From Nemertoderma westbladi (lineage: Eukaryota > Xenacoelomorpha > Nemertodermatida > Nemertodermatidae), in contig JAUCBJ010002762.1 in assembly GCA_032718475.1 (NCBI GenBank), forward strand, positions 1 to 64,000: a stretch of 64,000 nt of DNA, in the 5' to 3' direction. A model generated the notes under the pieces. It had not been told where the DNA came from. It saw only the letters and a list, made by a program, of their open reading frames with translations, and ran no database searches. A program made the position numbers and the translations under genes. Positions 10,469 to 20,282 of the stretch are shown one piece after another (within the stretch, counting starts at the first letter, position 1; every line of letters starts with the position of its first letter).

Positions 10469-10519
10469 TGCCCTTTATAAGAGATTTGAATATACATATT
10501 ACTTGCAGTTGTCGAAAAG

Positions 10520-11608
10520 ATGCCACGCAAGATGAAACCGATTTTAAGCCGAAGCTTAGACAAAAAACTGTTAAGAATTTATTTAGATCCATCATCCCCT
10601 GCGGGTTTTGCAAGTATCGCAAAATTAGCAAAAGCTGCAAACATCAAACCAGCTCAAGCCCAGAAATGGTTGAGCGGGCAAAAGACATACTCCCTTCACG
10701 CACCACGTAGACATCATTATCCAACATCTAAAATATTTACGGGAGGCTTAAAAGATATATATATGATAGATCTGGTGGATATGCAGCAATATAAATCGCA
10801 AAATAATAATTATAACTATATATTAACATGTATTGATGCCTTTAGCCGGCTTGCTTTTGCCTATGGTATGAAAACAAAAAAGGGTATTGAAATTATTAGT
10901 ATATTGCAAAAAATATTCCAGAAAGGAAAACCAAACAGAATCGCAACTGATCAAGGGTCTGAGTTTCTAAATAAATCTGTAAGGAAATATTTAGATACTA
11001 TTGGTATACAGTATTATGTAATGTATTCTGTGAATAAGGCGGCTATTGTCGAGAGATTCAATAGAACATTAAAAACAAAGATGTTCAAAATTTTCACGCA
11101 ACGGGGAAATAATGTTTGGATAAAAATTTTACCGAAGCTCATTTATGCTTATAATAGGTCATATCATAGGACAATACAAATGACACCCATTGAAGTTAAT
11201 AAATTTAATGAAACTGAATTAATGAATAGATTATATGGGAAATATAGACAGATTAATCACAAGAAAATAAAATTTAAAGTTGGAGATACAGAACGATTAT
11301 CTATCGCTCGTACTGCTTTTGCTCAAGGCTATCGAGAACAATGGACACGTGAATTATTTATTATTCATCGGGTCAGATTGGATAGAGTACCAGCGGTAAT
11401 GTTCGATATTAAGGACAGTGCTGGAGCTATAATAAATGGCTCATTTTATTCATACGAACTCCAAAAGGTCCACCCAAATAGTAATATTTATCTTCCGATT
11501 GACAAAAATATTGGCAAACTTAAAGAACGTGTACGCAATGGGAAAAAAGAATATTTAGTCCGATTCATCGGATCCAAGAAACAGTCATGGGTACAGCATA
11601 TTCAATAA
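10520..11608 (+). CDS. Polinton integrase (retroviral-type DDE, C-terminal chromodomain-like), 362 aa
   Basis: The enzyme joins the element ends to target DNA and makes the 6-bp duplication. The N-terminal 65 residues are the helical region usual in animal Polinton integrases (WLSGQKTYSLH). The catalytic core shows the first Asp in YMIDLVDM (residue 84), the second in ATDQGSEF (144) and the Glu in AIVERFNRTLK (178). There are 33 residues between the last two, as in other Polinton integrases. The C-terminal KEYLVRFIGSKKQSWV resembles a chromodomain, which in this class can guide insertion to chromatin marks. The frame is complete and the catalytic triad intact. Confidence 0.92.
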   Translation: MPRKMKPILSRSLDKKLLRIYLDPSSPAGFASIAKLAKAANIKPAQAQKWLSGQKTYSLHAPRRHHYPTSKIFTGGLKDIYMIDLVDMQQYKSQNNNYNYILTCIDAFSRLAFAYGMKTKKGIEIISILQKIFQKGKPNRIATDQGSEFLNKSVRKYLDTIGIQYYVMYSVNKAAIVERFNRTLKTKMFKIFTQRGNNVWIKILPKLIYAYNRSYHRTIQMTPIEVNKFNETELMNRLYGKYRQINHKKIKFKVGDTERLSIARTAFAQGYREQWTRELFIIHRVRLDRVPAVMFDIKDSAGAIINGSFYSYELQKVHPNSNIYLPIDKNIGKLKERVRNGKKEYLVRFIGSKKQSWVQHIQ

Positions 11609-11871
11609 GTTTAGGTTTATACTGTATATTAATTCATTTTGGTCACATATGTCCGTAATTAATTAATCAATCAATATTAACTCGAATGATATTACTATAC
11701 TATAGTTCATTCGCTTTAAATAAAGCCAGTAAAATATTGATCCCTCGCATATACTGTAGAAGCGGGAGGAATGAACGTGGTCACAGATGTCTATAATTTA
11801 ACATTATACCGTACTGTACTGTACTGTATGTACAAAGGAGTCAAGTAGAGAGAGCTTAAATAATAATAATA

Positions 11872-14168
11872 ATGGCTGTAGATACATATATCACTCTACT
11901 TTCAGATAGCTCATTAAACACTTACCCCAATAATAACCCTAGCGAGTTTACTGTTGATTTAGCTGAAGAATTATATATTGGTCCAAACGCTAAAATTGGA
12001 CTCGCAGAGATACAATACCAAGCAACATACAGTAATATTACTCTGCAAACTCAAATCTCGCTGTCAATCGGGGTAGATGCAAAAGATGCCAAATTATATA
12101 GTTTATTTACTGGTATGCATAGCTCTATTCAAGTCATTATTGATGATATAAATAAACTGTTTAATTCTGAAGCGAAATATAGAGATTTCGAATTCATTTT
12201 TAATACAAATAATTCTAGAATTAAATTTAAATTTCCTAAAAAGTTGAAAAAAATACAATTAAGTCTACGTGGTGATTTAATTCAAATTCTAGGCTTAAAA
12301 CCGTTATTGGATCAGAATCATCCGGGTATTCCGAATTGGGATATATACAGTACCACTACAGTGGATGAATTAAGCAATATAGAACAGCCGATATTAATTT
12401 TAAATTATAGTGGACCAAAAATTTCGGAAATTGGGATTTTAGATTTTCCAGCTCCCACAAATATTACTCGTAATAAAGATACTATCTTCATATATACAGA
12501 TATTATTAAGAGCTCATTTGTTGGTGACGCTTTAGCACCGCTCTTAACCCTATTACCACTGGGGTGTTTTGACCATTAGCACCACTGGGGGGGGGGGGCC
12601 GATTCGGCCCACCCACTATATTTTTGTAGTCGTCCAATGAAATCCTACAAAATTTGGGCTGTTGGTGAAACAACTATAGATGAACACTACCAAACCTTAA
12701 AAAATTAAAATTTCATAAGCAGGGTCTCATAATTTTGATGAAAAATAAAAGTAGTCCCAGGACAAAATTACAAAATTTTTCGTTTTCTAAAAACTAATAG
12801 TGTGGCAGTGTTGGCTAGATTTAGTAGGTTTTTCAAGACGCTGAATCGAATGTGATTATATTCCACTTCCAAAAATTGAAGTGGATGCTATTTTTCGTGC
12901 ACCTAAGAAGTGGGCGTGGCACTTCAAATTTTGAAAAATTAGATATTCAGAAAATGCCCCTAATTTTTTTATTTCAACGCATCTTTATGGGTTTTCTGGG
13001 CCGCTAAATCGATTGAAAGTAATATAGAAGCCTGAAGACTGAGTGGTTCGCCATTTTTGGTGCACCAAAATTAGGGCGTGGCACTTCAAATTTTGAAAAA
13101 TACCAGATTCGGAAAATAAACCAAAATTGAAATTTTAACGAATTTATATAGGTTTTCCAGACCGCTGAATCGATTGAAAGTAATATAGAAGCCTGAAGAC
13201 TTAGAAGTTAGCCATTTTTTGAAATCAAAACTTTAGTGTTTTTTCCGAAAAAAGTAATTTTGAAAATTTGAAGTGCCACGCCCTAATTTTGGTGCACCGA
13301 AAATTACGTACACAAAGGATTTGAGGCTTCTATATTACTTTCAATCGATTCAGCGCTCCAGAAAACCTATAAAATTAATTTGAAATCAAAACTTTAGTGA
13401 ATTTTCCGAAACTCATATTTTTCAAAATTTGAAGTGCCACGCCCTAATTTTGGTGCACCAAAAATGGCGAACCACTAAGTTTTCAGGCTTCTATATTACT
13501 TTCAATCGATTCAACGCTCCAGAAAACCTATAAAAATGTTTTGCAAATCAAAACTTTAGTGTATTTTCCGAATCTCGTATTTTTCAAAATTTGAAGTGCC
13601 ACGCCCTAATTTTGGTGCACCAAAAATGGCGAAACACTACACTTACATACTTGTATAGAACATTAGAGTGATCCAAACCAATAAAAATAAATAAAAATAG
13701 CCCAAACATAAATAATTACTAAATCACGAATGACTTTGTAAAATTCGAAAATTTCAAAAAATTTGGTGCTGGAGACCAAATTTTGAGGTGGCACCCACAT
13801 CGAAAAGTAGAAATCCAATTGCAACGGCGTTTTTTGCAAAAGATGCGGCATTAAATTTGGCTAATTCTCACAAAAAATTGGGCCGGTACGTAATGTGGTT
13901 GCATAGTTACAGCAACTAAAAACTAGGAAGGGGCCGATTCGGCCCCCCCCCAGTGCTAATAGGGTTAAGAACCTGTCCTTTAACACAATTAAATCGAAAA
14001 TATATTAATCACGAATACGAGAGCATTTGCTATTACCCGTTGTTGAATAAAAAACTAAAAACAATCTTAATTACTTTACGTGACGGCCAAGGCGAATTAA
14101 TTAATTTCAGCGGAGGTCGCACTGTTATAACACTTAAGTTAATACGCAGTGGTGGTGGTGATGGATGA
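11872..14168 (+). pseudogene. Penton-type virion protein gene split by a piggyBac-like insert
   Basis: The 5' part (11872-12543) opens with a pattern (YITLLSDSSLNTYPNNNPSEF) seen in animal Polinton proteins that I take to be minor-capsid/penton-type beta proteins; I am not certain which virion role it has. The gene is cut at a TTAA site by a 1,417-bp transposon. The 3' part resumes after the second TTAA (13965-13968) and ends in TGA at 14166-14168. The insert plus duplicated TTAA is 1,421 bp, and the frame downstream is shifted by exactly the corresponding two bases, so the gene was open before the insertion. As it stands, translation would run from the gene into the transposon and stop at 12579. 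The end overlaps the next start codon by 8 bases. Confidence 0.8.
12548..13964. mobile_element. Non-autonomous piggyBac-like element (MITE), 1,417 bp, TTAA duplication
   Basis: The element begins CCCTATTA and ends TAATAGGG, is bounded by TTAA at 12544-12547 and 13965-13968, and has the CC...GG-type inverted ends and TTAA target usual for the piggyBac superfamily. The inverted ends continue inward as a G-run followed by GGCCGATTCGGCC. No transposase gene is present. The inside holds several copies, in both orientations, of a unit built on GGCACTTCAAATTTTGAAAA and of another containing TCGATTGAAAGTAATATAGAAGC (split here by position: 12917, 13078, 13262, 13425 and 13590). The middle could therefore fold into a long hairpin. 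Confidence 0.85.
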
Positions 14169-15006
14169 GCTCTACGTTAGACTACCAAGTAACTCCTGTC
14201 CAATTGATTTTCCTCGTAATACTGCTAGTAATTATCAGATAAATTTCCATGGCGCCTTACCTATAAATCCAAACGAAAACTGGGTGGTAGGTATAAAAAG
14301 TATATTTTACTTAGCCACATTGCCGTCCATGTATAACAATGTAGAGAATGTTATTTTATTAAAAAAAGGGAAAAAAAATTTTGAGGATACACTTCCATCC
14401 GGTTTGTTCTACAGTATCAATGACATTATAGATTATTTTAACACTGGAGCGTTGAAAGATAAATTACAAATAGTTGAAAATATTCAGCAAAATAGGGTGC
14501 AATTTATTTTAGGGAAAACTGTACGAGAGTTATTTATAGGTCAACAATTAGCCTATTATTTTGGAATTACTGAAAATAATCTCGGCGCGAATTTAAATCC
14601 AAATTTTAAAATTATTTTGAAGACGAAAAATAATATAAAGGGTTATTTAATAAAGGTTATCGGAAATGAAGAAAAAGCTTACCAGATGGTATTTTTATGC
14701 CCTCAACCACCCAATTCTATTCCAGAACCTAAATCGAACATGTACGTGACTACTAATATAATTGAAAATGAATATATTAATGACTTTGGTTTAGCCTTAC
14801 TTCGTCGTGTCGCGATACCTGATGATGTGAAATATGGTAGTGTAATAAATAAAGAATTTGTCAAGGATACAATTCATTATATCCCTGTAAAAAAATCATA
14901 TAAGATAATATACATTCATATTGAAATAACAGACAAAGAAGGAAAAGATTTGAATTTTGAATACGGGACAACTTGTATTACCTTACACTTTAAAAAAATA
15001 AATTAA
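14161..15006 (+). CDS. Penton-type virion protein, 281 aa
   Basis: I place the start at ATG 14161, which overlaps the previous stop codon in ATGGATGA; the upstream GTG codons are less likely. The N-terminus MDELYVRLPSNS has the sequence style (Y-V-x-LPSNSS, then a polar strand and WVVGIKSIFY) of animal Polinton proteins thought to be penton/minor-capsid single-jelly-roll proteins. It resembles the N-terminus of the split gene upstream, so the two may be paralogues such as penton and fibre/spike. The frame is intact. Assignment to a particular virion position is inference. Confidence 0.65.
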   Translation: MDELYVRLPSNSCPIDFPRNTASNYQINFHGALPINPNENWVVGIKSIFYLATLPSMYNNVENVILLKKGKKNFEDTLPSGLFYSINDIIDYFNTGALKDKLQIVENIQQNRVQFILGKTVRELFIGQQLAYYFGITENNLGANLNPNFKIILKTKNNIKGYLIKVIGNEEKAYQMVFLCPQPPNSIPEPKSNMYVTTNIIENEYINDFGLALLRRVAIPDDVKYGSVINKEFVKDTIHYIPVKKSYKIIYIHIEITDKEGKDLNFEYGTTCITLHFKKIN

Positions 15007-15007
15007 A

Positions 15008-15571
15008 ATGGATTCCGATTTATTTCAAAGATACAGTAAACCTCAATATGGTGGTGCAGACTCTAATCTTGCTGTTTTTAAAGGGGGTAGAAGTACGAGA
15101 GGCTCGACGCAAGTTCCTGTTTTTCGAGGTGGTTCATATATTGACCCTTACGGACAACAAATTGGTGCATTTGGTCCAAACTTAAAACAACGTCGTTTTC
15201 AATGTTATCGTAGAGGTATGTTGCGAACAAATCAACACGGGGAAGGTATATTTACAGACGCTTTATCTACATTGAAAAAATTTGGTAAGCCATTAGCAAA
15301 AAAAGTGTTACAAAAAGCTTTACCATTTACCACAAAATTTATGAGACAACACGTAATACCAAAAGGTAAGTGGGTCTTACATCAGCAGGCTAATACGGTT
15401 ATTAATAAAGCATTAAATAAAATGAAACCATCCACAAGATCGGTTGTAGAAAAAGTTTATAGAGACTTAAAGCGACCTACTAGACCAATGTCTATGAACA
15501 TACATCATCGACGTAGTAAAAAGAGAAATATAAAAGGCAAACTGAAACACTGCGAAAAAAGTATTTTTTAA
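15008..15571 (+). CDS. pVI-like minor virion protein, 187 aa
   Basis: This gene starts one base after the previous stop codon. Residues 1-60 contain several Gly-Gly or Gly-x-Gly sites (YGGA, VFKGG, FRGGS) that look like adenain-type cleavage sites. Around residues 78-105 a GEGIF...LKKFGKPLAKKVLQKAL stretch forms an amphipathic, basic helix like the membrane-active helix of adenovirus pVI and its Polinton counterparts. The C-terminal third is very basic (HHRRSKKRN). I infer a protease-matured internal capsid protein. The frame is complete, and it lies directly before the major capsid gene. Confidence 0.6.
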   Translation: MDSDLFQRYSKPQYGGADSNLAVFKGGRSTRGSTQVPVFRGGSYIDPYGQQIGAFGPNLKQRRFQCYRRGMLRTNQHGEGIFTDALSTLKKFGKPLAKKVLQKALPFTTKFMRQHVIPKGKWVLHQQANTVINKALNKMKPSTRSVVEKVYRDLKRPTRPMSMNIHHRRSKKRNIKGKLKHCEKSIF

Positions 15572-15573
15572 TA

Positions 15574-16834
15574 ATGTCAATTATTAAGGAATTAGATTTA
15601 TTTTCTACACAACCAATTCAGACTGAATTTAAAGCAAAGCATTATGAAACAATTTACCCGGTATCCAATCTCAGAAGCGAGTCTAGGGAAGTCACGTTCC
15701 TTGTACCAAGATCCAATGAATTCTATACGAAACTGCAAGATGCGTTATTAATTACAAAATGTACTGTACGGTGGGATAGACGACTTGAAAACTCCCATAT
15801 TTATATGTTGAATTACCCCGCTGGAACTATGTGGAGTGATATTAAAATAGACCTTAATGAGAAGCAGGTTGAAAATAGCAATAACCATTATTTTCTACAA
15901 GTCGTACTTATCCAATTTACTATTTACAACATACGAAACTAAAAATGGGCTACTGGGGGTGGGTGGCTTTCATCAACCTTTATCCGAACACGGAAATGAA
16001 ATTGATCCTGGTGCGCATCCTATTGGCGATGCCTTTAGTAAACAAATGCAATTTGTAAGTGGATTGACAATTGATTTTGATACTGAAACTAAAATAATAC
16101 AACCCGGGTATGATTTAAGAATGCATTTTAGAAAAGTATCAAATTCGTTTATTTTTAAAATCACTCGAAACGCAAACGCTGTGACAAATCTTCGGTTAGA
16201 ATTAGATGAAGTAAAGATCCTAATCCCTAGAATGGAGGTTAATCCCGTAATAGAAAGCAGTCACCTAAAAGGTTTAGAGAGTTACGATATTGAATATCAA
16301 TTCCAAAAAAAGGAGGTTACAACATTTACTATTCCCGCTCAAACCACAAATTACACCCAAACAAACATATTTGATGGTAAAAAACCCAAATTAGTTATTA
16401 TCGGTTTTATAACAAATAATGCATATTCGGGAGAATTAATTAGCAATCCCTTGAAATTTGAACATTTTAACCTTAGACGCGCGGAACTGATTGTAGACGG
16501 TCTTCCAGTAGGTGGTGTAATATACGAGCCTAATTTTACAGATGGAACATACATTTTTGAGTATACTCAATTAATGAAAAACATTAATACATATATTAAC
16601 GGTTATGGAGGTGATAATATAGACCATGAAACCTACTTAGGTAATTGCCCGCTCATATCTTGGGACCTAACCGCCGACGGCTATGTTAGAGATCCGCAAC
16701 CATCGATATATACTAACGGTCAATTAAAATTAAGATTTGCCGAACCGTTGATTGAGACCATAAATGTAATCGTTTTTAATATTTATGATCAATCATTTAG
16801 TTTAAATAGCAGGAAAGAAATACGTATCGATTAA
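15574..16834 (+). pseudogene. Major capsid protein (double jelly-roll, Polinton PY type) with one frameshift
   Basis: This is the hexon-like capsid subunit of Polintons. The N-terminal part (15574 to about 15890) reads as in the family, with FSTQPIQTEF near the start and WSDIKIDLNEKQVE around residue 90. The remainder continues in another frame from about 15890 to 16834. It carries conserved pieces such as FDTETKI, KPKLVIIGF, NPLKFEHFNLRRAEL, PNFTDGTYIFEY and a C-terminal TINVIVFNIY. The two frames differ by one base, so one small indel near 15885-15905 explains the break. As read, neither product is a full capsid subunit. A sequencing or assembly error cannot be excluded. The stop codon is followed two bases later by the protease ATG. 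Confidence 0.85.
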
Positions 16835-16836
16835 GT

Positions 16837-17295
16837 ATGTTATCTACAGAGGACCTTGATATGTTTCCAGTGGGTGGTCACTATTTGGGAGCGTTTCCAT
16901 CTAACAAATTACCTAAATTAGATAATAATAATAAACGGAGGAGAGATTATGGGTTAATAGTAAACACCGATAAACAGCATCTGCCCGGGGTTCATTGGAT
17001 CGCTATATATATACGAGATAATGAGGCTGAATTATTTAATTCATTCGGACCAAAATATCCAAACAGATGTATCGAAAAATGGCTTGAGAAAAATTCAGCG
17101 AGGTGGCGTACTACCCGGAAACAATTTCAAGACCCCAGGAGGACCACATGTGGATTATACTGTCTTTATTACTTGGTAAATCGAATTCATACAAACTATC
17201 CAATGAGAGTGTTTACAAATAATGTGGAAATAAATGAAATAATATTATATAAATGGCTTGTTAATTATTATAAAATAAACCAACAAGCGTTGTAA
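16837..17295 (+). CDS. Adenain-like cysteine protease, 152 aa, with Asn at the usual acidic triad site
   Basis: Polinton proteases (C5/Ulp1 fold) cut capsid precursors during maturation. The His motif is GVHWIAIY (His53). The strand that normally carries the acidic triad residue reads AELFNSFG, with Asn68 where Asp is usual. The oxyanion Gln lies in TRKQFQDP (Gln96 or Gln98) and the nucleophile is in RRTTCGLYCLYYL (Cys105). Length and order are normal for the family. The Asn is one base change away from Asp (AAT versus GAT) and may be an early inactivating mutation, or tolerated. The frame is otherwise complete. Confidence 0.9.
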   Translation: MLSTEDLDMFPVGGHYLGAFPSNKLPKLDNNNKRRRDYGLIVNTDKQHLPGVHWIAIYIRDNEAELFNSFGPKYPNRCIEKWLEKNSARWRTTRKQFQDPRRTTCGLYCLYYLVNRIHTNYPMRVFTNNVEINEIILYKWLVNYYKINQQAL

Positions 17296-17326
17296 TTAAT
17301 CATTTAACTTTTGTTTATCAGATAAA

Positions 17327-17935
17327 ATGGATAATATTATTTTTGTTGATTTTCAATATTATAAGATAGACAATAAGGAATATCCGGTAGTATTTAAAGA
17401 ATTTGCTATATTCGATTCTAATTACACCAAAACTAATGTAAAGATGTTTTTAATTAAAGGTCCGCCTAATATTAAGTTATCAGCATTAGATGTAGCTCAC
17501 GTAAACAATTTACGAGACATGACTCCGCATTTACCTTGGGATTACGGTGACATTTCGCAAGATGACTTTAAAAAATACATGAAGAGACATTTAAAATATA
17601 AAAAAAATATACATGTATTTGGGTTGATGAAGCGGGCAATATTAGTTTCCCAACTTGATGTTCTCGCACCAAATTCGATGGAGAAATTGTGGATATATCA
17701 ATATCGGCAATATTACAATTATTTAACCCCCTGTCGCTTCCACGATCAATTTATTGCACTAGAAAATAAATGTGCATTCCACTTAAACACAAGGGATAAC
17801 TGTCTGCGGTACTGCTCTGCTAAACGTGTCGGCGGGTTTGAATTGAAACGATTTTTCGTGAGAAAGCGTTTAACTGACACTGATGATGATAAACAGAAAG
17901 AAATAACTGCGGTGGAAGATGTACTCGTACAGTAG
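17327..17935 (+). CDS. Conserved Polinton protein of unknown function, 202 aa
   Basis: This is the last gene of the rightward block. It starts IIFVDFQYYK and has VFKEFAIFD, then LPWDYGDISQDDFKKYM in the middle, and a His/Cys-rich end (CRFHD, CAFHLN, NCLRYCSAKR). The same order (an opening V/IDxQ strand, a K-E-x-A strand, a WDxG segment and a C-terminal Cys/His cluster) is what I remember from uncharacterised animal Polinton-linked proteins with a possible RNase H/exonuclease-like fold. I do not assign an activity. The frame is intact. Confidence 0.6.
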   Translation: MDNIIFVDFQYYKIDNKEYPVVFKEFAIFDSNYTKTNVKMFLIKGPPNIKLSALDVAHVNNLRDMTPHLPWDYGDISQDDFKKYMKRHLKYKKNIHVFGLMKRAILVSQLDVLAPNSMEKLWIYQYRQYYNYLTPCRFHDQFIALENKCAFHLNTRDNCLRYCSAKRVGGFELKRFFVRKRLTDTDDDKQKEITAVEDVLVQ

Positions 17936-17975
17936 GTTTACTCTAAGCATGTAATGTGATAGGATAATATAATTG

Positions 17976-18010
17976 TTTTAATGTCAATAAAAATAATAAA
18001 AACATTAAAA
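17976..18010 (+). terminator. Probable polyadenylation region with hairpin at the end of the rightward gene block
   Basis: A TTTTAATGT/ACATTAAAA stem (17976-17984 with 18002-18010) encloses AATAAA at 17986-17991 and more A-rich sequence. It lies 40 bases after the last rightward gene, where a eukaryotic poly(A) signal is expected. Function is inferred from position and motif. Confidence 0.5.
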
Positions 18011-18998
18011 TCTATTTTTTTTATATCTCAGTTTGACTGAAGGTGTAGGGCTTAAGTTTACACTCACAAACACACCGTACCTACCGGTAGCCGGCTGTTG
18101 TATCAGAGTTTAACTACCAGTAGCTGACTTTACACACATACCGACATATACCAACAACGCTAAACTGTAGAACGGCGGAATGGCACCGACCGCAACCATA
18201 GCACTTTAGCGTTACCGTACTTACTAATAATAAAATTAAATTAACTTGACATGGGGGTTCGTGAATGCAGCATTAGAGGGACCCACCCAACAATAGGCCT
18301 ACTGGTACCGACACTGTAGCACTCTTGTACCTGTATACTTGGATAGAGCAAGGGCATGCTGGTTTCTTTGATTTAAGGATTAAGCTATTACACTTGAATG
18401 CTTCCAATTTTCTGTTTACAACTTTAATTGGTCTAATCTGCATTACTGTGGGCTACTACTGTCGCATAGGCAAGCCTATACAGCTATAGTTAACTTTATG
18501 CGGCCCCCTTTTTCGAATGTTGACCCAATATGGTTTGCGGATAGGTAAGGTATACCTTCATTCGGTTAGGCATATAGGCCTAATGACTACTCCTCAACTG
18601 AAAGCTGACTAGCTCACGGACACAATAGGTGTAGTTAGGTACCGGTAGCGCTATTGGACCTATAAAATCCCCTCGCACTCTCTGTTACTAACTTTCAACA
18701 TTCACTTTATGACAGTATGTTGTATGCTATACCGTTAACCTTTAGAACATACAGTCGGGAACCCCTCATTCAACCAGTCATATAAAGGCTCCACTCGGAT
18801 ACAATAGGTGAGGCTCGCGGTATACCTAACTAAGCCTATATAAAATCCACCACATTCTCTGTTACTAACATTCACTCTATGTTGACGGGACTATATAAAA
18901 CATAGTTAGTTTATTTATGTAGGCCTATTCGCTTTTTTAAAATTAGATATAAAATAGGTTCGACCTACTAAGTTTTATAAGCAACAACAACAACAACT

Positions 18999-19034
<36 letters not shown>

Positions 19035-19084
19035 CTAAATTTATTACCGTATTATACTTTTTTATATACCTATATGAGGATCCC
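18011..19084. other. Gene-free middle of the Polinton
   Basis: About 1.1 kb between the convergent gene blocks. It contains recurring ACCGGTA and AGGCCTA words and two TATAAAATC boxes about 180 bp apart (18661 and 18839). A CAA-type microsatellite lies at about 18981-19035. I see no gene. Confidence 0.5.
18981..19035. repeat. (CAA)n microsatellite
   Basis: About 18 near-perfect copies of CAA, with one interruption (CTACAA). Confidence 0.9.
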
Positions 19085-19711
19085 TCAGAGGTGTTTCCCC
19101 TTTACCGGTACCTGTAAATGGTTGTTTGAGGAGTTTATAGGCCTAACTTCTACCGGTCTTTGCATCGGTAGATCGAAGCTGTTTGAGGAGTTTATAGGCC
19201 TAACTTCTACCGGTCTTTGCATCGGTAGATCGAAGCTGTTTGAGGAGTTTATAGGCCTAACTTCTACCGGTCTTTGCATCGGTAGATCGAAGCGAAGCGT
19301 ATTATCAACATCATTCTCCCAATTCTCCGAATTTTCACTAGAGGGTGAGCTTCCCGGTATTTGAGATTGTATCCTTATATTGAGGGTGAAATCTTTAGAA
19401 ATTTCAACCTTTGTTGGTGATAAAGGTAGACCTACTCCATATTCTACCGAAGTAAACCCGATCTCAAATTTTTGGTTTATATATCGCAACTCCATCTCGG
19501 CAATATTGGATGCTGAGAGATATGTTTCGTCGCTTGATTGCAAATCGATTTTGATACAACTTTTCAACCCTTGGTTATTAAAAAAGGCGAATGTCATCTT
19601 CCTTCGAGGTAAGTTGTCGTCGTCGTAACTACCGGTAAGAATATCTTTAAATTGAATAGGTAGGCCTACTGGTATTTTTTTCTTCTTTTGTTTAACAAAA
19701 TTATAGTTCAC
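19085..19711 (-). CDS. Polinton protein of unknown function with three 19-residue C-terminal repeats, 208 aa
   Basis: This is the last gene of the leftward block. Residues 1-125 look globular and I recognise no family; a Lys-rich patch (KQKKKK) is at residues 8-13. The C-terminus has three perfect copies of a 19-residue unit (FDLPMQRPVEVRPINSSNS) encoded by 57-bp DNA repeats at about 19126-19296, then a short basic tail. Identical DNA repeats show recent expansion. The frame is intact. A proline/serine-rich repeat could be a linker or binding motif, but no role can be assigned. Confidence 0.6.
   Translation of the reverse strand: MNYNFVKQKKKKIPVGLPIQFKDILTGSYDDDNLPRRKMTFAFFNNQGLKSCIKIDLQSSDETYLSASNIAEMELRYINQKFEIGFTSVEYGVGLPLSPTKVEISKDFTLNIRIQSQIPGSSPSSENSENWENDVDNTLRFDLPMQRPVEVRPINSSNSFDLPMQRPVEVRPINSSNSFDLPMQRPVEVRPINSSNNHLQVPVKGKHL
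19126..19296 (-). repeat. 57-bp tandem repeat, three copies, in frame
   Basis: Three essentially identical 57-bp units containing GAGTTTATAGGCCTAACTTC and CTACCGGTCTTTGCATCGG lie inside the 208-aa gene. The unit length is a multiple of three, so copy number can change without breaking the frame. Confidence 0.9.
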
Positions 19712-20282
19712 TGTTAGAAAAATTGAGTTTATATATATTTTTGTAGAGGGTCGCAGATGTGTACATTACAAAATTCTCATAGTTAACAAAATGCACAACA
19801 TAAACCTTTCCCATGCGGATTAGCGATATATGCTCTGTTCATTGTTCTATTCTGAATGTAGGGAGATGCATAGCCGATGTTTTGATGATATGTACCGGTA
19901 TACAGACTAGTAACAGATAGGAGGGCATCGTCTTTGACTATGAATACCAGCACATAGCCCTAATCTTTTCTCACTGAGCTTAGCGTTGTCTGCTGCACAT
20001 ACACGCACACTCATAAGTAACAGATGCGCTATTGTAGCTCACTCGTGAGCAGCGATGCTTAGTTAGCTAGCTAGCTAGTTACGGCCACTGAGTATACTAT
20101 GCCTACTTGAGTGTTACAAGCAATCGCTCTACTGAAGTTAGTTAGTTAATTTCCCCTCAAACTAGTTGTTGATTTAAAAAAAAATATTCATAAATTTTTT
20201 TTCCAGCCAATTTAATATATATATATATTTTACAGTAAAAATCTCCACCACCAAACAGCAACAACAATAAATTTCACTCGCA
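19712..20282. other. Noncoding spacer between two leftward Polinton genes
   Basis: No gene is seen. The stretch includes a TA dinucleotide run (20215-20229) and TAGC repeats (20059-20078). It probably holds the 3' end of the TBP-like gene and the promoter of the 208-aa gene. Confidence 0.4.
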
